A stretch of 6,629 nt of DNA from an uncultured Collinsella sp. (GTDB lineage: Bacteria > Actinomycetota > Coriobacteriia > Coriobacteriales > Coriobacteriaceae), in the NCBI GenBank assembly GCA_900552425.1, contig URZR01000093.1:1-6629 (forward strand), read 5' to 3'. This document shows, piece by piece, positions 1-5,455 of this stretch. The position numbers were made by a program, and so were the translations under genes. The first letter of the stretch is position 1, and each line of letters starts with the position of its first letter. The notes under the pieces are model-generated. The model saw only the letters and a list, made by a program, of their open reading frames with translations. It made no database searches and was not told the DNA's origin.

Positions 1-47
1 TGCACGGTTTGGAATTGTTACCTAGAAGTGGAGTTTTTTATCTCTAG

Positions 48-87
48 AATCGGCCTTGCGGTGCATACCGGCTCTGCAAGGCCGATT
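48..87 (-). terminator. Hairpin after the PTS permease gene, possible terminator
   Basis: Perfect 12-bp inverted repeat: positions 48-59 pair with 76-87, around a 16-base loop that itself contains GGT-GCAT-ACC. It begins about 18 bases past the permease stop codon, where a terminator is expected. Read in the direction of the permease, no T-run follows the stem; the bases become A-rich instead. In the plus direction it is followed only by a weak GTTTC. It may therefore be a 3'-end stabiliser, a factor-assisted terminator, or a bidirectional element serving an unseen gene to the left. Confidence 0.45.
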
Positions 88-105
88 GTTTCGATGGACG
101 ATGGT

Positions 106-1716
106 TTACAGAAGAGTCTCGAACTTCAGAAGACTCTCGAACTTCTCGCGAACCTGCGGGACGGTAAGGCCGATGATGACCTGGATCGACTGACCTTGGA
201 CCACCAAGCCATGCGTACCGATCGCCTTGAAGGAAGCCTCGGGTGCAACGACGCCCTTATCCTTGACGTTAACGCGCAGACGGGTAGCGCAGTTAGTTAC
301 ATCGATGATGTTATCCGCGCCACCGAGCAGATCGAGGATGTTCTCGGCAAGCACCAAGCGCTCATCATCTTTACTCTGGGCGACCGATTTGTCAGCAGCA
401 GCACCGCCCTGCTTTTGCTTGTAGTCGGCCTTGGACTTGAGCTCGACCTCAACATCGTCATCCTCGCGACCGGGGGTCTTAAAGTCGAACTTGACGATCA
501 GGAAACGGAAGACCACGACCCAAAGGGCGGTAAAGCACAGACCGACAAGGATGGAGATGGCGTACTGCAGACCGTGTGCGGCCCAAAGGGGCAGCCAGTC
601 CCACGAGAGCATCGAGATGATGCCGCCGTCGAAGATGCCCACGACGCCAAGGAGGTTTTGAGCCATGCAGCCAAGCGCTCCGAGCACGCAGTGGACGACG
701 AACAGGCCGGGCGCGACGAACAGGAAGGTGAAGTCAAGCGGCTCGGTGATACCGCAAAGCATAGCGGTAAGGGTGACCGGGATCAGCAGAGCCTTGACGC
801 GCTGCTTGCGCTCGGGTTTGGCGGTCATATAAAACGCAATGGCGACGCCAAGCGAGCCGAAGACCTTAGTCCAACCAGGGCAGGTATAGGCAGCCCAGGG
901 TGCGGCATCCTTAAGAGCAATGCTCGGATCGGCAGCCAGTTGGGGCAGGATGTTGGCCCAAGCAGCAAAGATGCCGCCGTTGACCGCCGCGTTGTCGTAA
1001 TAGAACGGCGTATAGATAAAGTGGTGCAGGCCTGTAGGGATCAGCACGCGCTCGAAGAAAGCAAAGACACCCACGCCAAACGTACCGGCGGAAAGGATGA
1101 ATCCCTGGAAGGCGGAGATAGCAGCCTGAACATGCGGCCACACCAGGCAGGCGATAAGAGCGACCGGAACCATAACGAAGAAACCGATCATATAGATGAA
1201 CACGGAGCCCGAGAACACGCCCAGCCACTCAGGAAGTTCGGTGTCGAAGTACTTGTTGTGAAGCATCGTGGCGATACCTGAAATGATAAGCGCGCCCATG
1301 ATGCCCATATCAAGCGTTTTGATGCTTGCGATAGTGGCAAGACCAGTACCGCTGCCCGCCTCGACAGAGTAGTCGACCCCAAAGGCAGGGCCCCACTGCC
1401 CCAAGATTGTGCTTACAAAGTAGTTGAAGGTAAGGTAGATGGCCAAAGCCTCCATGCAGCAGCGAGCGTTCTGCTTGTTCGCGAGCGAGATTGGCAACGC
1501 TACACAAAACAGCAACGGCATCTGGTTAAAGAGCGTCCAACCACCCTGGAGCAGCACATTCCAGCAATCAAACCAAAGATGGCCCGCTGTGGCCATCTCG
1601 CCAAAGATCGCCTCGGTGGTAAACAACGTACCCAGGCCGACGACGATTCCGGAAAATGCGAAAAGAATTGCAGGCGTGTACATTGCACCGCCGAAACGTT
1701 GTATCTTTTGCATCAT
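106..1716 (-). CDS. glvC: Alpha-glucoside-type PTS permease, EIICB (GlvC/MalP family)
   Basis: Membrane permease of the phosphotransferase system, which imports and phosphorylates a sugar, probably an alpha-glucoside such as maltose or a relative. The N-terminus (MMQKIQRFGGAMYTP), the LIPTGLHHFIYTPF stretch near residues 225-238 and the GITEP motif (322-326) match what I recall of Bacillus GlvC/MalP. IIC with its many hydrophobic segments spans about 1-410. A charged linker (411-450) follows, then IIB (452-536) with the phosphorylation cysteine in TNCATRLR (Cys476). No IIA domain is present, so a separate glucose-type EIIA must supply phosphate. The reading frame continues upstream to 1842, but ATG at 1716 is preferred: it gives the family N-terminus and has a GAGGGGG Shine-Dalgarno about 9 bases upstream. 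The C-terminus carries a duplicated six-codon block. The gene is divergent from the dehydrogenase/repressor pair. The family is firm; the substrate is inferred. Confidence 0.93.
   Translation of the reverse strand: MMQKIQRFGGAMYTPAILFAFSGIVVGLGTLFTTEAIFGEMATAGHLWFDCWNVLLQGGWTLFNQMPLLFCVALPISLANKQNARCCMEALAIYLTFNYFVSTILGQWGPAFGVDYSVEAGSGTGLATIASIKTLDMGIMGALIISGIATMLHNKYFDTELPEWLGVFSGSVFIYMIGFFVMVPVALIACLVWPHVQAAISAFQGFILSAGTFGVGVFAFFERVLIPTGLHHFIYTPFYYDNAAVNGGIFAAWANILPQLAADPSIALKDAAPWAAYTCPGWTKVFGSLGVAIAFYMTAKPERKQRVKALLIPVTLTAMLCGITEPLDFTFLFVAPGLFVVHCVLGALGCMAQNLLGVVGIFDGGIISMLSWDWLPLWAAHGLQYAISILVGLCFTALWVVVFRFLIVKFDFKTPGREDDDVEVELKSKADYKQKQGGAAADKSVAQSKDDERLVLAENILDLLGGADNIIDVTNCATRLRVNVKDKGVVAPEASFKAIGTHGLVVQGQSIQVIIGLTVPQVREKFESLLKFETLL
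110..145 (-). repeat. 18-bp tandem duplication at the 3' end of the permease gene
   Basis: Positions 110-127 and 128-145 are adjacent 18-base direct repeats that differ at one base (G116 versus C134). They lie in frame at the extreme 3' end of the permease gene and encode FESLLK followed by FETLL and the stop. The unit is a multiple of three, so the frame is kept and the protein gains six residues beyond the usual end of the IIB domain. It looks like a recent slippage duplication with little functional cost. Confidence 0.85.
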
Positions 1717-1862
1717 GACGGGGAATCCCCCTCTCTTCATTCGGAGCGCTGCGGTTTTGGCTTCACTCGAGACCGCAGACGCGCCGTTTGCGTGTACCTC
1801 GTGCAATAGGACGGGTGGGCCCGCTTCCCTGACTTCTTGCACTTACGTTTTATCACATCACT

Positions 1863-1882
1863 CATCTATACAAGTTAGTATA
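1863..1882 (-). promoter_or_regulatory. Operator-like site A, permease side
   Basis: CATCTATACAAGTT (1863-1876) is the exact reverse complement of site B at 1990-2003. It overlaps a dyad, TATAC(6)GTATA, at 1867-1882. The CTTGTATA core on the minus strand resembles half of the TTGTATATACAA-type operators known for TreR of Bacillus, and the repressor encoded downstream is TreR-like. It overlaps a possible -10 (TATACT) for the permease, a suitable place for repression. The binding protein is inferred. Confidence 0.55.
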
Positions 1883-1989
1883 AATACTACAGTCGGTCAA
1901 CGGTTGATTATTGGCCGTAAATGGTATATGTCCAGTATTTCCCCTGCTAAATCTGACATAGCTGATGGCTGCAATTTATATTTCTTTTC

Positions 1990-2003
1990 AACTTGTATAG
2001 ATG
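1990..2003 (+). promoter_or_regulatory. Operator-like site B, dehydrogenase side
   Basis: AACTTGTATAGATG matches site A in all 14 positions in the opposite orientation. The two copies have centres 127 bases apart, close to twelve helical turns, which would put them on the same DNA face. It sits immediately upstream of the palindrome at 2008-2025 and of the -35 of the dehydrogenase promoter. Binding by the TreR-like regulator is inferred from position and core sequence. Confidence 0.55.
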
Positions 2004-2006
2004 TGC

Positions 2007-2035
2007 TTGTCTATATCTATAGACATGCCTATACT
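2007..2035 (+). promoter_or_regulatory. Promoter of the dehydrogenase-repressor operon
   Basis: TTGTCT at 2007-2012 and TATACT at 2030-2035 are separated by exactly 17 bases. They match the sigma-70-type consensus at 4 of 6 and 5 of 6 positions. Transcription should start near 2042, leaving a leader of about 30 bases before the ATG at 2072, with AAGGAG at 2061-2066. Confidence 0.65.
2008..2025. promoter_or_regulatory. Palindromic operator over the dehydrogenase promoter
   Basis: TGTCTATATCTATAGACA is a perfect palindrome with 8-base arms and a 2-base centre. Its size and symmetry suit a dimeric GntR/HutC-type repressor. It covers most of the -35 hexamer and much of the spacer of the promoter at 2007-2035, so a bound protein would block RNA polymerase. 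Its centre is 20 bases from that of site B, about two helical turns. Confidence 0.65.
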
Positions 2036-2071
2036 TCATTACAACATTCACTGCCACGTTAAGGAGTCACC

Positions 2072-3097
2072 ATGAAAAGCGCGGTCTTCTATGGAAAGCA
2101 CGACCTCAGAGTCGAGGAATCGGCAAAGCCGGCCGTGGGCAAGCGCGACGTTCTGATCAGCGTCAAGGCTTGCGGCGTCTGCGGTACCGACGTTCATATC
2201 TATGAAGGCGACAAGGGTGCAGCGGATGTTACCCCGCCCACGATCCTTGGTCATGAGTTTGCGGGCGTTGTCGAGGCCGTGGGCAGCGACGTCGCTGGCT
2301 TTAAACCGGGCGATCGCGTGTGCATCGACCCAAACCATCCCTGCGGCTGCTGCGAACCCTGCCGCGACGGAATCAACCACTACTGCGAGCATATGACCGG
2401 TTACGGCACCACCGTTAACGGCGGCTTTGCCGAGTACTGCTCCGTCGATATGCAGCAAGTCTACAAGTTGGGCGATCACACCAGCTTTGAGCAGGGTGCT
2501 ATGACCGAGCCCGTCGCCTGCTGCCTGCACGGCATCGATATGTGCAACATCAAGCCCGGCAGCACAGTTGTCGTTATCGGCGGTGGCATGATCGGTCTGC
2601 TCATGATGCAGCTCGCCAAAAACGCCGGCGCCACCAAGGTCGTCTTGCTCGAACCCGTCGAAGGCAAGCGCGAGGTTGCGCTCAAACTCGGCGCCGACCT
2701 GGCAATTGATTCCATCCACGAGGACGTCCCGGCCCGCCTGAAGCAGGAGGGCGTCGGCAACGTCGATGTCGTTATCGAGTGTGTTGGCAAGCCCGTCACC
2801 ATCGAGCAGGCCATCCAGATCGCCGGCCACAAGGCTACGGTCATGATGTTCGGCCTCACCAAGCCCGATGAGACAATCACCGTCAAGCCCTTCGAGGTCT
2901 TCCAGAAGGAGCTTGTGCTTACCTCGTCCTACATCAACCCTTATACGCAGCGTCGCGCGCTCGAGCTCATCGACTCTGGCAGGCTCGACGTATCCTCGAT
3001 GGTCGCCAAGGTGGCTTCCCTCGACGAACTCGGCGCCATCCTGTCAGACCCAGCTCTGCGTGCCATGGGTAAATATATAATCGACCCCAGCAAGTAA
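2072..3097 (+). CDS. Zinc-dependent medium-chain dehydrogenase (polyol/sugar type)
   Basis: NAD(P)-dependent oxidoreductase of the medium-chain (Tdh/sorbitol dehydrogenase-like) family, 341 residues, usual length. The catalytic zinc ligands expected in sorbitol-type enzymes are present: Cys37 (GVCGTD), His61-Glu62 (GHE) and Glu146 (TEP). The structural zinc site is complete: Cys91, Cys94, Cys97 and Cys105. The nucleotide fold runs from about residue 163, with GGGMIG (170-175) and Glu194 at the end of the second strand, an acidic residue that favours NAD over NADP. The start is fixed by AAGGAG five bases upstream. It is cytosolic, with no signal peptide. It shares an operon with the TreR-like repressor and is divergent from the PTS permease, so its substrate is probably a sugar, polyol or sugar phosphate related to what the permease brings in. 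Galactitol-1-phosphate, sorbitol and idonate dehydrogenases are close relatives; the exact substrate cannot be read from the sequence. Confidence 0.93.
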   Translation: MKSAVFYGKHDLRVEESAKPAVGKRDVLISVKACGVCGTDVHIYEGDKGAADVTPPTILGHEFAGVVEAVGSDVAGFKPGDRVCIDPNHPCGCCEPCRDGINHYCEHMTGYGTTVNGGFAEYCSVDMQQVYKLGDHTSFEQGAMTEPVACCLHGIDMCNIKPGSTVVVIGGGMIGLLMMQLAKNAGATKVVLLEPVEGKREVALKLGADLAIDSIHEDVPARLKQEGVGNVDVVIECVGKPVTIEQAIQIAGHKATVMMFGLTKPDETITVKPFEVFQKELVLTSSYINPYTQRRALELIDSGRLDVSSMVAKVASLDELGAILSDPALRAMGKYIIDPSK

Positions 3098-3110
3098 ATC
3101 GATCGACACC

Positions 3111-3142
3111 TGCGCGAGCGGTCCTCATCCACCGCTCGCGCA
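3111..3142 (+). promoter_or_regulatory. Strong hairpin between dehydrogenase and repressor genes
   Basis: Perfect 12-bp GC-rich inverted repeat, 3111-3122 with 3131-3142, around an 8-base loop (CCTCATCC). It lies in the 65-base gap between the dehydrogenase stop and the repressor start. The bases after it are CTCAGCTCTAGGAG, with no T-run, and the repressor's AGGAG follows 9 bases later. It is therefore unlikely to be a full intrinsic terminator. It more likely sets the ratio of the two products by partial termination, RNA processing, or protection of the dehydrogenase mRNA. Confidence 0.7.
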
Positions 3143-3162
3143 CTCAGCTCTAGGAGACCGTC

Positions 3163-3918
3163 ATGGCGCGAGCCATCTTCCAAACCATTTATGACACCGT
3201 GAAGCAGTCGATTGACGACGGCACATACGCCTATCAGAGTTATCTGCCTTCGGAGACTGAGCTCACGCAGCTGTTTGACTGTTCGCGCATGACGGTCCGT
3301 CGCGCCATCTCGATGCTTGCGGCAGATGGTTACGTGCTCCCCCAGCAAGGCAAAGGCATGCGCGTCATTCGCAACATCAGTGACGAGAAGAGTCGTGGTG
3401 GCGGCGGACTCGAGACCTTTAAGGAAATCGCGGCCAGCCGAGGCTTTGAGCTCAAGACTGTCACCACCGTCTTTGAGCTCCTCGTCTGTAGCAAGGCACT
3501 CTCCAGGATTACCGGGTTTCCCGAAGGTTGCGAGCTCACGCGCGCCAAACGCATCCGTTATGCAGACGGACATGCCGTGTGCTCCGACGACTCCTATTAC
3601 CTAAGCTCACAGGTACCGGGACTGACACCCGAGATTGTCAACGATTCGATTTATCGTTACCTCGAAGAAGATCTTGGCATTAAGATTGCCACGGGCAAAC
3701 GCGATGTAACGATTGAACATCCCACGCCCGAGGATGCGCGTGTGCTCGATCTCGACGACTTTAACGCACTTGGCGTTGTACGCGGGCAGACCTACAACGC
3801 CGACGGCATCCTTATGGAATACACCGAGACCAAACAGGTCCCCGGGTTCTTTTTGCTCCATGAAACCGTGACGCGCAATGGTACCGGTCGAACCGGTCAC
3901 CAAAGCAGCATGAACTAA
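3163..3918 (+). CDS. GntR-family transcriptional repressor with UTRA domain, TreR-like
   Basis: DNA-binding regulator of 251 residues. The N-terminal winged helix-turn-helix spans about 4-70 and shows the GntR signature LPSETELTQLFDCSRMTVRRA (starting at Leu28) and the wing QQGKG. A glycine-rich linker near residue 80 leads into a UTRA ligand domain (about 95-235). Its SIYRYLEEDLGIKI segment and the following acidic stretch resemble Bacillus TreR as I recall it, which senses trehalose-6-phosphate. Members of this family usually bind small phosphorylated sugars or related metabolites. AGGAG six bases before the ATG fixes the start. It is second in the operon after the dehydrogenase, and the divergent spacer carries fitting palindromes, so it probably represses its own operon and the permease until the phosphorylated sugar appears. 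The family is firm; effector and targets are inferred. Confidence 0.92.
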   Translation: MARAIFQTIYDTVKQSIDDGTYAYQSYLPSETELTQLFDCSRMTVRRAISMLAADGYVLPQQGKGMRVIRNISDEKSRGGGGLETFKEIAASRGFELKTVTTVFELLVCSKALSRITGFPEGCELTRAKRIRYADGHAVCSDDSYYLSSQVPGLTPEIVNDSIYRYLEEDLGIKIATGKRDVTIEHPTPEDARVLDLDDFNALGVVRGQTYNADGILMEYTETKQVPGFFLLHETVTRNGTGRTGHQSSMN

Positions 3919-3927
3919 CCATCTATT

Positions 3928-4000
3928 AGTTGCGGTGGGATAGTTCCTAGAATGGCCAGCTTAAGGGCAAAACAGGAACTATTCCACCGCAACTTGTTTT
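3928..4000 (+). terminator. Long hairpin terminator of the repressor gene
   Basis: Inverted repeat with 21-base arms, 3928-3948 and 3974-3994, complementary except for one G-T wobble, around a 25-base loop. TGTTTT follows at once (3995-4000). It begins 10 bases after the repressor stop codon. Position, stem and T-run support intrinsic termination. The arms are longer than terminators normally need, so it may derive from a dispersed palindromic repeat. Confidence 0.72.
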
Positions 4001-4002
4001 GA

Positions 4003-4029
4003 CCGGCGGGGCAGTCCCTGTCCCACCGG
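4003..4029 (-). terminator. Hairpin in the convergent spacer, possible terminator of the iron-sulfur gene
   Basis: GC-rich stem of 12 base pairs (4003-4014 with 4018-4029) with one mismatch, one G-T wobble and a 3-base loop. It lies about 20 bases past the stop codon of the minus-strand iron-sulfur gene. In that direction the stem is followed by AAAACAAG rather than a T-run, so intrinsic termination is doubtful. Transcripts from the right would next enter the long hairpin at 3928-3994, which could also act as a barrier. Confidence 0.45.
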
Positions 4030-4050
4030 CCATCATTTACCCTCTTTTAG

Positions 4051-5304
4051 CTAGTCCGCGAGCTTCTCCACCTGATCGAGCATCTTGTCGAGCTTGGCCT
4101 TCGCCTCGGCTTTTGCCTTTTGGGCCTCTTCGTGAGCTTTGGCCTTCTGGGCGGCCTTTTCCTCGGCTTCGGGATCGACGACGACCAGATTGGACGCGTC
4201 ATGCTCGACCAACTTGAGCGCATGCTCGGGACACACCTTGGCACAAGCGCCGCAGCCCAAGCAGTACGTGGACTCAAGCGCAAAGCGGCCGCTTCCCACC
4301 AGGTCGCAGGCAGACGTGGGGCACGCGTTAACGCACTCGCCGCACGACGTGCACTTGTCAAAGTCGCACTCCGGTGTCGCCACCTGCATGTTCTGGGCAA
4401 GCTCGGGATGGTTCTGCAGTGTCGAGAGCACCAGCTGCCGCCCGTGCGTGAGCGAACGGCGACGCTTGGTCGTCGTGGTGCCGCACATGGTGTTGAGCGT
4501 GCGCTCCAGCTGGGTAATCTGATGACGATGGGCTTTGAGCTTCTGCGTCACCGAGGCCAGCGCTGCCGTCGCCGGATTGAGCTTGGTCACCGTCAGGCCC
4601 GTGGTTCGAGCGATCTTTTCCATGTACTCCTTGCGCTCGTACTCGCGACGCTTATGGCATTTGAGGCTCTTGGGGTCGACCTCCAGGCCCATGCCCGTGT
4701 CGGCCCACTCTTCGGCAGTAGCAATGGCCTCGCCCAGAATATCCTCGCCACCGGTGTTGCGGCATTTATCGCACACGCCCAGCGGCAGGTAGACGCTCAC
4801 GTTGGGATAGTCGGCCAGCACCGCGAACCAAGTCTCGGCCGTAATGTCGCCTACGCAGGCGACGACGACCTCATTTTCGCGCGGCATGCGCTTAAGGGCG
4901 CGCGTGCAGGTGACGTAGGCGGTCTCGTGGCTTGTGGCAGCAGAAACAATCTCGTCATAGAGGTTTTTGGGCGCCAAACGCGGCGAAATAATCGCCTCGG
5001 TCGGGCAAGCGGCGGCGCACAGACCGCATTTGCGGCAGGTATCGAGGATCTCAATGGCATCTTCCTCGACCTCGATAGCGTTGACCGGGCACACGTCCAT
5101 GCACGCGGTGCAGCCGCTCTTTTCGTTTTTGCAGGTCAGGCACGGAATGGTGTTGCCGCGCGGGCGCTCCTTGTAGTCGGCGGGATTCCACTGCGGCGCC
5201 GACGGATCGAGTGCATCGGTCACACCACCAAGTGGGTTTTTAAGAAAGTCGAAACCTTTGCTGATCTCGATAATGTCATCAAACAGATCGTGTTCCTGCG
5301 CCAT
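4051..5304 (-). CDS. 4Fe-4S dicluster protein with two ferredoxin-like modules
   Basis: Cytosolic electron-transfer protein of 417 residues, precise role unknown. An N-terminal module has Cys55 and Cys58, then Cys65-x2-Cys68-x3-Cys72-Pro, then the classic Cys90-x2-Cys93-x2-Cys96-x3-Cys100-Pro. The first set lacks the usual leading cysteine three residues before Cys65, and Cys58 may replace it. A central domain (about 110-220) contains Cys133, Cys150, the pair Cys178/Cys181, and Cys216. A second bacterial-type module holds Cys318/321/324/328-Pro and Cys348/351/354/358-Pro. The tail (about 377-417) is Ala/Lys/Glu-rich and probably a long helix. Four [4Fe-4S] clusters are plausible. ATG at 5304 is chosen because AGGGAGGGG lies just upstream; an in-frame TTG at 5334 has less support. 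There is no signal peptide or membrane segment. It follows gldA on the same strand after 151 bases. The central domain could be a hydrogenase/heterodisulfide-reductase-like module, but I do not recognise it firmly. Confidence 0.9.
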   Translation of the reverse strand: MAQEHDLFDDIIEISKGFDFLKNPLGGVTDALDPSAPQWNPADYKERPRGNTIPCLTCKNEKSGCTACMDVCPVNAIEVEEDAIEILDTCRKCGLCAAACPTEAIISPRLAPKNLYDEIVSAATSHETAYVTCTRALKRMPRENEVVVACVGDITAETWFAVLADYPNVSVYLPLGVCDKCRNTGGEDILGEAIATAEEWADTGMGLEVDPKSLKCHKRREYERKEYMEKIARTTGLTVTKLNPATAALASVTQKLKAHRHQITQLERTLNTMCGTTTTKRRRSLTHGRQLVLSTLQNHPELAQNMQVATPECDFDKCTSCGECVNACPTSACDLVGSGRFALESTYCLGCGACAKVCPEHALKLVEHDASNLVVVDPEAEEKAAQKAKAHEEAQKAKAEAKAKLDKMLDQVEKLAD

Positions 5305-5455
5305 GCGCGGCCCCTCCCTGAGCAGTGCAAACAAGCAAGAGATAATGATACGCTATCGGCCCACGCCTCGGGCAAATTACACGCGGCGCATCTTTGCGGC
5401 AAATAGCCTATGGTCTATCGCCGCCTCGATCGCACAAGGTCGATCAAGTGCCAAG

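Larger units (their letters stand above)
1717..2071. promoter_or_regulatory. 355-base divergent control region
   Basis: No gene fits here. The left part (1717-1842) is probably the untranslated leader of the permease mRNA. It contains a 7-bp stem (1749-1755 with 1772-1778) and, next to the start codon, a GGGG/CCCC mini-stem holding the Shine-Dalgarno. A further GTGCAA/TTGCAC pair lies at 1801-1806 and 1837-1842. The right part (1843-2071) is clearly more AT-rich than its surroundings and carries the operator-like sites and the dehydrogenase promoter. The permease promoter is not resolved: TATACT at 1882-1877 (minus) is a good -10 but lacks a well-spaced -35, and TTAGCA(16)TATACC at 1950-1923 is an alternative. 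Confidence 0.7.

Noticed and set aside
28..1281. Plus-strand open frame of 417 codons opposite the permease gene
   Set aside because: Its translation is highly charged with no recognisable domain, and it lies antisense to a clear PTS permease. It is a GC-rich shadow frame.
1717..1842. N-terminal extension of the permease from a GTG at 1842 or an ATG at 1740
   Set aside because: Neither start has a Shine-Dalgarno site, the extra residues do not resemble the family, and ATG 1716 gives the expected MMQKIQRFGG start.
1439..2062. Plus-strand open frame reaching across the divergent spacer
   Set aside because: It overlaps the permease gene and the promoter/operator region and encodes no recognisable protein.
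4120..5406. Plus-strand open frame of 428 codons opposite the iron-sulfur gene
   Set aside because: The minus strand has clear ferredoxin motifs and a good ribosome site, whereas this frame has no motif and runs through the likely promoter region of the real gene.
5305..5455. Possible promoter and weak GATCG/CGATC hairpin between gldA and the iron-sulfur gene
   Set aside because: A TATCAT -10 at 5350-5345 lacks a well-spaced -35, and the stem is only 5 bases. Neither is strong enough to annotate, so it stays open whether the two genes form one operon.
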